This document shows positions 1 to 6,009 of a stretch of DNA of 6,231 nt, piece by piece; position 1 is the first letter of the stretch; each line of letters begins with the position of its first letter. This stretch comes from an uncultured Neisseriaceae bacterium. Its GTDB lineage: Bacteria; Pseudomonadota; Gammaproteobacteria; Burkholderiales; UBA11063. The position numbers and the translations under genes were made by a program. A model generated the notes under the pieces. That model had not been told where the DNA came from and did no database searches. It saw only the letters and a list, made by a program, of their open reading frames with translations. The stretch is taken from assembly GCA_903891375.1 (NCBI GenBank), contig CAITEL010000130.1, positions 1-6,231 on the forward strand, in the 5' to 3' direction.

Positions 1-1
1 A

Positions 2-382
2 GAAGAAGAATTAAAGCAACAAGAAGAACAAGCTAAGCCATTAATTGAGAAATTAAAAACTGCTCTTGGTGATAAAGTTAAAGAAGTTAAAGTAACGAAT
101 CGTTTGGTAACATCACCAAGTTGCTTAGTAGTTGACAATAACTCTATGAGCATTCATCTAGAACGTATGTTACGTCAAGCTGGGCAAACAGTTCCCGAAA
201 TGAAGCCTACACTTGAAATTAATCCAAATCATTCGTTAGTTAAAAAATTGGAAAATTGTGTATCGCTCGATGATTCCACTGATTTAGCTTATGTGATTTT
301 TGAGCAAGCGGTATTGGCTGAAGGCTTACAATTAGATAACCCAGCGTTGTTTGTACAACGCATGAATAAATTAATTGGCTAA
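2..382 (+). CDS. htpG: Molecular chaperone HtpG (Hsp90 family), C-terminal part only
   Basis: This is an open frame entering from the left edge, leaving the last 126 residues of the protein. It reads EEELKQQEEQ..., then VTNRLVTSPSCLVV, MLRQAGQ, LEINPNHSLVKKLE and ends FVQRMNKLIG. These match the C-terminal dimerisation domain of bacterial Hsp90 (the E. coli counterpart has LTHRLTDTPA, FELNPDHVLVKR and LFIRRMNQLL). HtpG is a cytosolic ATP-dependent dimeric chaperone that remodels client proteins; its ATPase and middle domains lie outside the window. A TTG at 104 is internal, because coding continues upstream of it without a break. The gene ends just before a strong terminator, so it is probably the last gene of its transcript. 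Family assignment is firm; promoter and full length cannot be seen. Confidence 0.95.
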   Translation, partial: EEELKQQEEQAKPLIEKLKTALGDKVKEVKVTNRLVTSPSCLVVDNNSMSIHLERMLRQAGQTVPEMKPTLEINPNHSLVKKLENCVSLDDSTDLAYVIFEQAVLAEGLQLDNPALFVQRMNKLIG

Positions 383-419
383 TTTTATTCACTACTAGCT
401 ATTATTTAATGCTTAATAT

Positions 420-458
420 TTAAAAAATCGGCAACTAATGAAGTTGCCGATTTTTTAA
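420..458 (+). terminator. Intrinsic terminator of htpG
   Basis: This is a perfect inverted repeat: 420-436 pairs with 442-458 over 17 bp around a five-base loop (AATGA). The GC-rich core is CGGCAAC/GTTGCCG. The A-run on the left arm pairs with the T-run at 451-456, so the structure can act as a rho-independent terminator for htpG and, being symmetric, also in the opposite direction. It begins 38 bases after the htpG stop and insulates the phosphatase gene from htpG transcription. Confidence 0.93.
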
Positions 459-480
459 TTTACCAGTTCTCACATTCAAG

Positions 481-521
481 TACCCATACTTATGTTCGCA
501 AAGTATATGGTCTTACCCATA
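481..521. repeat. Small direct repeat with an imperfect hairpin between htpG and the phosphatase gene
   Basis: TACCCATA occurs at 481-488 and again at 514-521. Between them, CCATACTT (484-491) can pair with AAGTATATGG (501-510) if two bases bulge. No T-run follows, so it is not a terminator. It could be an operator or chance in AT-rich DNA. No gene was found in the rest of the 383-652 gap apart from the promoter and RBS listed separately. Confidence 0.25.
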
Positions 522-605
522 GGATTTAAATTAATAATCTATACGAATGTCAATCTCTTACTCATATAACCAAAAACTTTATTACATCACTATTAATTTT
601 TAGTT

Positions 606-611
606 TATAAT
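606..611 (+). promoter_or_regulatory. Candidate -10 box of the acid phosphatase gene
   Basis: A consensus TATAAT lies 41 bases before the ATG at 653, giving a predicted leader of about 35 bases. No good -35 hexamer sits 16-18 bases upstream (the best is a poor T-rich match around 579-587), so the promoter may be weak or activator-dependent. Confidence 0.5.
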
Positions 612-639
612 CCTGTGTGTTCTTTAAATTATTTTTATT

Positions 640-643
640 AGGA
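640..643 (+). promoter_or_regulatory. Ribosome binding site that fixes the phosphatase start
   Basis: AGGA lies nine bases before the ATG at 653. It favours that ATG over the in-frame GTG at 617, which has no Shine-Dalgarno site and would lie almost at the predicted transcription start. Confidence 0.65.
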
Positions 644-652
644 ATTTTGTGT

Positions 653-1438
653 ATGCGTAAATTTAGTTTTCTCTTATTAAGCTCTCTTAGTTTAAATATT
701 GTTTTTGCTGATACTAGCGTTTGTGTTACCAATAAACAAGATAAAACAGTCACTGATGCGGTAAAATGGTATAGAGATTCAGCAGAAAAAAGAGCATTAT
801 ATAATCAAGTATATAACGTTGCTCTCGAATATGCTAAAAGCAATAAAAACCCCACTAAACCATGGGGTGTAATATTAGATATTGATGAAACCACCTTAGA
901 TAATTCTTGGTATTTCAAGCAATGTGGTGAAACCACCAGTAGCGAAGATGAGTTTAGTCGTTATGTAGTGTTACCAGAAAAATCTACAGCATTACCTGGA
1001 GTAAAGAATTTTACCTGCTCCATAAAAAAAATGGGCGGATACGTAACTATGTTAAGTAACCGAGATGGTTCTTATTCGTATAAAGATAAAAACGTATTAA
1101 CTGCAACTGTTAATAATTTAAAAGCGCAAGGAATTTGTTTTGACCAAGTAGTATTAGCTAATAGACATGATGCGCCAACCCCTGAGAACAAAAATCCACG
1201 TTTTGAAGCCGTTACAAATGGTACTTGTAATACAAAATTAATGGTATGCTCAAATACCCTACCTGCCCACAAAGTGATTGCTTATTTTGGTGATAACATC
1301 CAAGATTTCCCTAAATTATTTCAAGCAGAGCTTATTAATAAACCAACAAACGATAGTGTATACAATAAATTCTCTAATGGATACTTTATATTACCTAACC
1401 CAATGTATGGTAGCTGGCAAAATAATAAATTTATGTAA
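653..1438 (+). CDS. Exported HAD-superfamily acid phosphatase (subfamily IIIB / e(P4)-like)
   Basis: The predicted product has 261 residues. From the chosen ATG the protein opens MRKFSFLLLSSLSLNIVFA, a classical Sec signal peptide with likely cleavage after A19, so it should act in the periplasm or outside the cell. No lipobox is present, unlike lipoprotein e(P4). HAD motif I is DIDET (D76, D78, T80); motif II is the S135 region (TMLSNRDG); a basic residue near K180/R183 is a candidate motif III; motif IV is GDNIQD (D214, D218). The acidic residues would bind Mg2+ and D76 would form the phospho-aspartate, hydrolysing phosphomonoesters, possibly nucleotides. The C-terminus NPMYGSW matches the e(P4)-type end. 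Six cysteines in the mature chain (C24, C91, C122, C162, C192, C199) would permit disulfides. A 12-residue longer form from GTG 617 is disfavoured because it puts extra residues before the signal peptide. The gene appears monocistronic. The physiological substrate is unknown. Confidence 0.88.
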   Translation: MRKFSFLLLSSLSLNIVFADTSVCVTNKQDKTVTDAVKWYRDSAEKRALYNQVYNVALEYAKSNKNPTKPWGVILDIDETTLDNSWYFKQCGETTSSEDEFSRYVVLPEKSTALPGVKNFTCSIKKMGGYVTMLSNRDGSYSYKDKNVLTATVNNLKAQGICFDQVVLANRHDAPTPENKNPRFEAVTNGTCNTKLMVCSNTLPAHKVIAYFGDNIQDFPKLFQAELINKPTNDSVYNKFSNGYFILPNPMYGSWQNNKFM

Positions 1439-1548
1439 TATACTCGAATAGATTCAAGATCCATAGAGGCACCAAGCGACGGCTGGCATAAAGTAATAGA
1501 TGGATGTCTTGTTGGACTACTGAAATATGAATGAATATATACTAGAAG

Positions 1549-1578
1549 TTGCTTAACCAAGTGTCACTAAGATATAAT
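1549..1578 (+). promoter_or_regulatory. Candidate distal dnaA promoter
   Basis: TTGCTT at 1549-1554 and a perfect TATAAT at 1573-1578 are separated by 18 bases. Transcription would start near 1585, leaving a leader of about 80 bases before the dnaA GTG. The -10 is consensus and the -35 matches only in its TTG half. The rest of 1439-1666 has no recognisable gene. Confidence 0.45.
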
Positions 1579-1610
1579 GATTTTTTATTATAAATTTGTG
1601 CAGGTTTTTA

Positions 1611-1638
1611 TTTGGAGGTAGCAAAATTCTGGTACAAT
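1611..1638 (+). promoter_or_regulatory. Candidate proximal dnaA promoter with extended -10
   Basis: TGGTACAAT (1630-1638) is an extended -10 element (TGN plus TACAAT). TTTGGA at 1611-1616 could serve as a weak -35 with a 16-base spacer. The start point would be near 1645, about 22 bases before the dnaA start codon. The same nine bases recur at 4348-4356. Confidence 0.5.
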
Positions 1639-1666
1639 ATCGATATATTATGAAAGAAAGATCATC

Positions 1667-3076
1667 GTGGATATAAATATTCTTTGGCAACAATGCCTCA
1701 CTTTATTAAAAGACCAATTCGGCGAACAGGTGTATAATACTTGGATAGTTGGATTAGAAGTCCAATATGAAGACGATCAATTTCAAATCATTGCTAGTAA
1801 TATGTTAGTACATGATTTTATCAAAAATAAATACTGGGATAAAATTAGCCAAGTGCTTGAGGTACTTAGCAATGGGATTCCCGCCGAATTGATTGTTAGA
1901 AAAAAAACCGAAAAACGTACTGTTATGGCTGGTAGTGTAGCAACTCGTACCCCAAATGAAAAACCCAAAGAAACCTCACAAACCACAACAAGCAAAACTA
2001 GACCTAAAAACACAGTTATGGATAAAGAAATTTTAGAAAGTTTACAAAACGCCACTAAATTAAACACCAATTATACATTTGATTCTTTAGTTAAAGGTAA
2101 CTCTAATCAATTAGCTTACGCTATTGGCTTACATGTTACTCAACAACCTGGGAATAAAAACCATAATCCATTATTTGTATATGGTGGCGTTGGACTCGGT
2201 AAAACTCATCTAATGCAAGCTATAGGTAATGCCGTCTATAAAAATAATTTAAAAGCAAAAATACGGTACTTACATGCCAATGACTATATTCAAGACGTTG
2301 TTAAAGCTTCTATGCGCCAAGGATTTGACGAACTAAAAAAATATTATAATGGCCTTGATTTATTATTAATGGATGACATTCAGTTTATTGCTGGAGATAA
2401 AACAAAAACCCAAGAAGAGTTTTTCTATACATTCAATACATTAATTGACAAAGGAAAGCAAGTTATAATGACTTGTGACACTTACCCTAAAAATATTAAT
2501 AATTTAAATGAGCGACTTATCTCACGTTTCACTTCTGGGCTTACTGTCGAAATTCAGCCACCTGAACTTGAAATGCGAGTTGCAATTATCAAATGCAAAG
2601 CCGAACACTATAAAATTAATCTGGATGATGATGTGGCGTTTTTTATCGCACAAAATATAAAATCTAACGTACGTGAACTTGAAGGCGCATTAAACAAAGT
2701 ATTGTACCAAGCACAGTTTTCGGGTAAAGGAATCAGCCTACATGTAGCTAAAGAAGCTTTAATGGATATACTTGCAATCGAGGGACGTAATGTATCCATT
2801 GATGATATTCAAAAAACTATTTGTGATTTTTATAAATTACGAATCTCTGATTTATTATCTGCCAAACGAACGCACGTGATCGCAAGACCAAGACAAATAG
2901 CTATGACGCTCACAAAAGAACTAACGCAACATAGCCTACCTACCATTGGTAATGCCTTTGGCGGAAGAGACCACACTACAGTTTTACATGCTCAGAAAAC
3001 CGTCAATGCCCTACGTAAAGCTGATGATAAATTTGAACGTGAATACAACTTACTTATGCAAATGCTAAATAACTAA
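1667..3076 (+). CDS. dnaA: Chromosomal replication initiator protein DnaA
   Basis: At 469 residues it is close to E. coli DnaA (467). DnaA binds DnaA boxes at oriC, forms an ATP-dependent filament, melts the origin and helps load DnaB. Domain I is about 1-80 (LWQQCLTLLKDQFGEQVYNTWI), followed by a polar linker to about 130. The AAA+ domain has Walker A GGVGLGKT (173-180), Walker B LLLMDD (232-237), sensor I around MTCD (268-271), the arginine-finger box with R287 in ISRF, and sensor II NVRELEGAL with R336. Domain IV carries ARPRQ (406-410) and GGRDHTTVLHA (432-442). By hand alignment E. coli R399 is kept (R401), while E. coli R401 is replaced by H403. The start is GTG at 1667 with only a weak purine-rich site (GAAAGAAAG, 1652-1660); it is chosen because MDINILWQQC fits the family N-terminus and no in-frame ATG or GTG lies just upstream. 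dnaN follows after 17 bases. Confidence 0.98.
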   Translation: MDINILWQQCLTLLKDQFGEQVYNTWIVGLEVQYEDDQFQIIASNMLVHDFIKNKYWDKISQVLEVLSNGIPAELIVRKKTEKRTVMAGSVATRTPNEKPKETSQTTTSKTRPKNTVMDKEILESLQNATKLNTNYTFDSLVKGNSNQLAYAIGLHVTQQPGNKNHNPLFVYGGVGLGKTHLMQAIGNAVYKNNLKAKIRYLHANDYIQDVVKASMRQGFDELKKYYNGLDLLLMDDIQFIAGDKTKTQEEFFYTFNTLIDKGKQVIMTCDTYPKNINNLNERLISRFTSGLTVEIQPPELEMRVAIIKCKAEHYKINLDDDVAFFIAQNIKSNVRELEGALNKVLYQAQFSGKGISLHVAKEALMDILAIEGRNVSIDDIQKTICDFYKLRISDLLSAKRTHVIARPRQIAMTLTKELTQHSLPTIGNAFGGRDHTTVLHAQKTVNALRKADDKFEREYNLLMQMLNN

Positions 3077-3082
3077 AATATC

Positions 3083-3086
3083 AGGA
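3083..3086 (+). promoter_or_regulatory. Ribosome binding site of dnaN
   Basis: AGGA lies seven bases before the ATG at 3094. That spacing favours this ATG over a second in-frame ATG two codons later. The site falls in the 17-base gap after the dnaA stop, consistent with co-transcription. Confidence 0.7.
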
Positions 3087-3093
3087 TAACACA

Positions 3094-4209
3094 ATGACTA
3101 TGCTATTAACCACTACTCGTGACACATTACTCCGACCACTGAATCTAACTTGTGGTTTTGTTGAACGTAAACAAACTATGCCAATCTTATCTAATGTTTA
3201 TATAAAAAAAAGCGATAATCAATTAACTGTTATAGCAAACGACTTAGAAATTCAAGCATCAGTGATATCTGAAGCTGAAATGACTGGCGAAGACTTCACT
3301 ATCACTTTACCTGGTAAAAAATTACAGGAAATTTTAAAAGCAATTCCAGATAATTCAAAAATAGTTTTAGAACAACAAGATAGTAAAGTATTACTCAAAG
3401 CAGGCAAACTTAAATATAGTATACAAAGCTTACCTGCTGAACATTACCCATTATTAAAAATTAGTGATTACTCCATTTGCCAACTAAATATTGAACAAAT
3501 AAAACTCAAACAAATGTTAAGTCAAGTGCAATACGCCATGGCAGACAAAGATAGTCGTGTATTTTTAAATGGCATGCTTTTTGAAATTAAAAATAATCAA
3601 CTACGCTTAGTCGCAACCGATGCTCACCGCTTAGCATTTATAACTACCAATTTAAATGAATCTATTGACGACCATAGTGTAATTATCCCCAGAAAAACAG
3701 TTCTTGAACTCCACCGCATGCTTGAAGATAATACCTATAATGTTGCCATAACATTTTACCCCAACCAAGTATCATTTGAAGTTGCTGGAAAACATTTAAT
3801 TACAAAAATAATTGATGGTAAATACCCTGAATATGAACGTGTAATCCCTATTGGTAATGATAAACTATGCTTAGTTAACCGTACAGAACTACTATCAGCT
3901 ATTGATCGAGTGGCTGTAATTGGCATTGAAAAAGTACGAGCTTTAACAATGGAATTGTCCCATAACACTCTAACAATGACTTGCCGTAATGATGACCAAG
4001 AAGATTCTCGTGATGAAATTGATGTTAATTACAACTACGATGAGAATAATATAAAGATTTGTTTTAACCTAAATTATATGCGTGAACTATTAAACAATAG
4101 TACAGCTGAGATGCTACAACTTGCTTTTTATGATGGGCAACGTAGCGTGCTTGTTACTATCCCTGGAGAAACTCACTTTAAAGCCGTGGCGATGCCACTT
4201 AGAGTATAA
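3094..4209 (+). CDS. dnaN: DNA polymerase III subunit beta (sliding clamp)
   Basis: At 371 residues it is close to E. coli beta (366). The protein forms a homodimeric ring round DNA and tethers polymerase III and other clamp-binding proteins through a hydrophobic cleft. Family hallmarks are the N-terminal RDTLLRPLNLTCGFVERKQT followed by MPILSNVYI, the interdomain FLNGMLFEI and LVATDAHRLA (about 158-182), GKYPEYERVIP (about 246-256), and the C-terminal end AVAMPLRV, equivalent to the E. coli tail MPMRL that lines the partner-binding cleft. The three-domain architecture appears complete with no frameshift. It is very probably transcribed with dnaA, as no clear promoter fits in the short gap. 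The usual downstream recF is not present. Confidence 0.98.
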   Translation: MTMLLTTTRDTLLRPLNLTCGFVERKQTMPILSNVYIKKSDNQLTVIANDLEIQASVISEAEMTGEDFTITLPGKKLQEILKAIPDNSKIVLEQQDSKVLLKAGKLKYSIQSLPAEHYPLLKISDYSICQLNIEQIKLKQMLSQVQYAMADKDSRVFLNGMLFEIKNNQLRLVATDAHRLAFITTNLNESIDDHSVIIPRKTVLELHRMLEDNTYNVAITFYPNQVSFEVAGKHLITKIIDGKYPEYERVIPIGNDKLCLVNRTELLSAIDRVAVIGIEKVRALTMELSHNTLTMTCRNDDQEDSRDEIDVNYNYDENNIKICFNLNYMRELLNNSTAEMLQLAFYDGQRSVLVTIPGETHFKAVAMPLRV

Positions 4210-4236
4210 TGACGAGCGATTTTGAATTTTGCCCAT

Positions 4237-4267
4237 AAAAAGTATAACCACCTAAAGGCGGTTATAC
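4237..4267 (-). terminator. Hairpin oriented as a minus-strand terminator, downstream of dnaN
   Basis: GTATAACCACC (4242-4252) pairs with GGCGGTTATAC (4257-4267) over 11 positions with one A-C mismatch and a four-base loop, TAAA. On the plus strand nothing T-rich follows. On the minus strand the stem is followed at once by five T (the A-run at 4237-4241). It therefore looks like an intrinsic terminator for transcription coming leftward, although no minus-strand gene is visible to its right before 6003. It might still help stop dnaN transcripts as a stem alone. Confidence 0.5.
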
Positions 4268-4299
4268 GGTAATATACTTAGACCACACTTCCCGCCAAA

Positions 4300-4316
4300 T
4301 TTAAGATTATCTTAAA
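4300..4316. promoter_or_regulatory. Perfect 17-base palindrome, candidate operator
   Basis: TTTAAGAT, a central T, then ATCTTAAA give 8-bp arms around one base. The odd-centred dyad suits a dimeric helix-turn-helix regulator better than a hairpin. It lies about 35 bases upstream of the TGGTACAAT element, where an activator might bind. Its binding protein is unknown, and AT-rich DNA produces such dyads by chance more often than balanced DNA. Confidence 0.35.
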
Positions 4317-4328
4317 AAATTTTACTAC

Positions 4329-4356
4329 TACACATTACGGGCAAATGTGGTACAAT
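4329..4356 (+). promoter_or_regulatory. Candidate promoter with extended -10, overlapped by an inverted repeat
   Basis: TACACA (4329-4334, four of six matches to the -35 consensus), a 16-base spacer and TACAAT (4351-4356) preceded by TGG form a promoter like the proximal dnaA one. CACATT (4331-4336) and AATGTG (4344-4349) form an inverted repeat across the spacer and could be an operator. Transcription would start near 4363, just before the decayed LuxR tail and about 200 bases upstream of the intact regulator, so it may be the old promoter of the lost copy. Confidence 0.45.
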
Positions 4357-4409
4357 TCGTGATTGATAATATTTAATAACTTAATACGATTTTTAATCAG
4401 GGATAAAAA

Positions 4410-4503
4410 CTCTATAAATAATGAAATTCTTAATGTCAGTCAATTAATCGAGAATGCTACTATGTTGAAATTAATTCCATTCATTCATAATTGCATTCTT
4501 TAA
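4410..4503 (+). pseudogene. Remnant of the C-terminal end of a LuxR-type regulator paralogous to the next gene
   Basis: In the frame ending with the TAA at 4501-4503 the DNA encodes NVSQLIENATMLKLIPFIHN, then CIL and a stop. The intact downstream protein has NVSQLLEKATMLQLIPFIHD at residues 443-462, so 16 of 20 residues are identical. By hand count about 47 of 58 bases match between 4432 onward and 5897 onward. Upstream, ACTCTAT is shared in another reading frame, with two bases fewer than the intact gene between it and the conserved block, which indicates a frameshift. Further left the match fades and stops occur. No start codon or HTH core survives. It is best read as the tail of an ancient tandem copy, or of another paralogue, whose 5' part was lost. 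Confidence 0.82.
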
Positions 4504-4570
4504 AGTGTAATAGAATGACAAAAACTTTAACATATTTAAGCTATTCATATATTTATAAAACCATTGCATT

Positions 4571-6001
4571 ATGATCACTATTAGACAACTAAACTCAAAC
4601 CAAGAAATTGAAGAAGCATCACATTTATTATATCAAATATATATTATTAAGGAACAATGGAAGTTTTCACCACAAAACCCGTCACAATTAAGAATAGAGA
4701 TAAAAAACGATACGCCAATGCTTATTGATAGAGTAACATTCAATGCTGTATGGTTTGGCGCATTTGAAAACGGTGATATTGTTGGGTGTATACGCCTATT
4801 TGGATTAGACCACAATAATCAATTTGAAATAGAAGACTATCCATCTCAAGTTATTAATGCATATATAATGCAAGATTCAAAAAAATGTGTAGAAGTAACA
4901 AAATTGGGTTTAAAAGAAGGTTATGCGCACAAGCTAGTTGTACAAAAATTATTTTTAGCGGTTTTTAAATATTGCAATAATAACCAGCTATCTATTTTTG
5001 CCTGTACACATTATAAATTTTTAATTAATTTTTTTAATAAAATTGACTACCAATTAAAAATAGAGCACGCTTTTAAATACGAATCAACAGACAAACAACC
5101 TGTAAATTTTTATTATGCAAATTATATTAATGGAGAACTTAATAACATGATTAAAAAAATAGAAAATTCACATGAATCTTTAAAACCTAAATACAAATCT
5201 AAAATTCTTGATGCGTTAGAATTAATAAGTCCGCTTATTCCATCCTTACTCTATTGGCATGACCAAGATGGTATTGTTTTAGGATTAAACGAGCAATGTC
5301 TTAAAGGCATTGGTGAAAAAAGAGAAAATGTTGTAGGTAAATCACCTTATGATTTCTACCCTAAAGAAACTGCTGAACATATTCTGCAGCACAATAAAAA
5401 AGTCATGAAAACTGAACAAATATTATCGCAAGAAGAAAAAATTGCAGATACTACAACAGGAAAAATTAAATATTTCACTTCTATTAAGGCTCCACTTTAT
5501 GATGATAATAATAATGTCATAGGTATAATTGGCACATCAATTGACATCACCGCTGAAAAAGAAGCTGAACAATTAAAAATTCAAAATGCAACATATCAGG
5601 CGAATTTGAAAGCCCAGATGATTTTTAAAGAGTCGATGAATAAGATTCAAAGTATATTGGATCAGGCTAAACTTACTTTATTAAATAGTAAAATGGGTGG
5701 AAGTGAAAAATCAGTAACTGAAACTCATAAAATTGAACTTAGTAAAAGAGAGAAAGAAGTGTTGTACTTTTTATCTTTAGGTAAATCACCCAAAGAAATC
5801 GCCTTTACTTTAAGTAAATTAGAAAATAAAACAATAGCCTCAGCAACAATTGGCGGACTGATTAACAAACAACTCTATCCAAAATTAAATGTATTTAATG
5901 TAAGTCAATTGCTAGAAAAAGCTACTATGTTGCAGTTAATTCCATTTATCCATGATAGTCTTTTGCAAACCACACCACTTAATAATGATTTGGATAACTA
6001 A
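4571..6001 (+). CDS. GNAT/autoinducer-synthase-like - PAS - LuxR-type HTH fusion regulator
   Basis: A 476-residue protein with three parts. Residues 1-185 look like a GNAT fold of the LuxI/FeeM kind: W30, D53, FENGDIVGCIRLF (65-77) and VEVTKLGL (107-114). Against LuxI-type enzymes, equivalents of W34, D48, R68 and E97 are present, D45 appears missing and R100 is K111. Residues 213-335 form a PAS domain (PSLLYWHDQDGIVLGLN, VVGKSPYDFYP, PLYDDNNNVIGIIGTSIDIT). A helical, probably coiled-coil, stretch covers about 330-370. Residues 390-455 are a LuxR-type HTH (LSKREKEVLYFLSLGKSPKEI) with a longer than usual recognition segment, ending INKQLYPKLNVFNVSQLLEKA. There is no signal peptide or membrane segment, so it is cytosolic. 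The ATG at 4571 lacks a clear Shine-Dalgarno site, but an in-frame stop at 4556-4558 limits the N-terminus. HTH and PAS are secure; the acyltransferase call is by hand alignment and its activity and substrate are unknown. Confidence 0.82.
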   Translation: MITIRQLNSNQEIEEASHLLYQIYIIKEQWKFSPQNPSQLRIEIKNDTPMLIDRVTFNAVWFGAFENGDIVGCIRLFGLDHNNQFEIEDYPSQVINAYIMQDSKKCVEVTKLGLKEGYAHKLVVQKLFLAVFKYCNNNQLSIFACTHYKFLINFFNKIDYQLKIEHAFKYESTDKQPVNFYYANYINGELNNMIKKIENSHESLKPKYKSKILDALELISPLIPSLLYWHDQDGIVLGLNEQCLKGIGEKRENVVGKSPYDFYPKETAEHILQHNKKVMKTEQILSQEEKIADTTTGKIKYFTSIKAPLYDDNNNVIGIIGTSIDITAEKEAEQLKIQNATYQANLKAQMIFKESMNKIQSILDQAKLTLLNSKMGGSEKSVTETHKIELSKREKEVLYFLSLGKSPKEIAFTLSKLENKTIASATIGGLINKQLYPKLNVFNVSQLLEKATMLQLIPFIHDSLLQTTPLNNDLDN

Positions 6002-6009
6002 CTTAGTTA
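5995..6009. repeat. Palindrome spanning the two convergent stop codons
   Basis: TAACTAA, a central C and TTAGTTA form a perfect 15-base dyad that contains the stop of the regulator (5999-6001) and, on the other strand, the stop of tilS (6003-6005). Both genes thus end AAC TAA. The stem is AT-rich and short; T-runs follow on the plus strand (6013-6017, 6025-6030). A weak terminator for the regulator is possible; none is evident for tilS. Confidence 0.4.

Larger units (their letters stand above)
4210..4570. other. 361-base region without an intact gene after dnaN
   Basis: No open frame of note occurs on either strand. In order it holds: a hairpin whose T-run lies on the minus strand (4237-4267), a 17-base palindrome (4300-4316), an inverted repeat overlapping a promoter-like extended -10 (4329-4356), and the decayed tail of a LuxR-type gene (about 4410-4503). 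From 4504 to 4570 it is AT-rich leader without a clear Shine-Dalgarno site for the regulator that follows. Most of the content fits a scar left by deletion or decay of an earlier gene. Confidence 0.6.

Noticed and set aside
617..652. Twelve-codon N-terminal extension of the phosphatase from GTG 617
   Set aside because: It has no Shine-Dalgarno site, nearly coincides with the start point predicted from TATAAT 606-611, and places extra residues before a good signal peptide that begins at ATG 653.
1451..1473. tRNA 3'-end look-alike (ATTCAAGATCC followed by GCACCA)
   Set aside because: The T-stem does not pair properly, the conserved G53-C61 pair is absent, and the bases upstream are phosphatase coding sequence, so no tRNA body exists.
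1459..1505. Nested stem ATCCAT...ATGGAT with inner CCAAGC/GCTGG as a phosphatase terminator or structured RNA
   Set aside because: Short arms, long unpaired stretches and no following T-run; not distinguishable from chance by eye.
1321..1560. 79-residue minus-strand open frame over the phosphatase end and the spacer
   Set aside because: Largely antisense to the phosphatase gene, with no recognisable motif and no supporting upstream signals.
1783..2070. 95-residue minus-strand open frame inside dnaA
   Set aside because: It is antisense to unmistakable DnaA coding sequence; the hydrophobic look is a by-product of the complementary AT-rich codons.
3756..3968. 70-residue minus-strand open frame inside dnaN
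   Set aside because: Shadow of the conserved clamp coding sequence, with no family resemblance.
4204..4209. TATAAT at the end of dnaN as a promoter
   Set aside because: It is formed by the last codons and stop of dnaN and has no acceptable -35 hexamer 16-18 bases upstream.
4515..4559. Promoter close to the regulator (ATGACA 4515-4520 with TATTCA or TATAAA downstream)
   Set aside because: Spacers are too long (21 bases or more) and the hexamers are common in this AT-rich DNA, so it is not supported as a feature.
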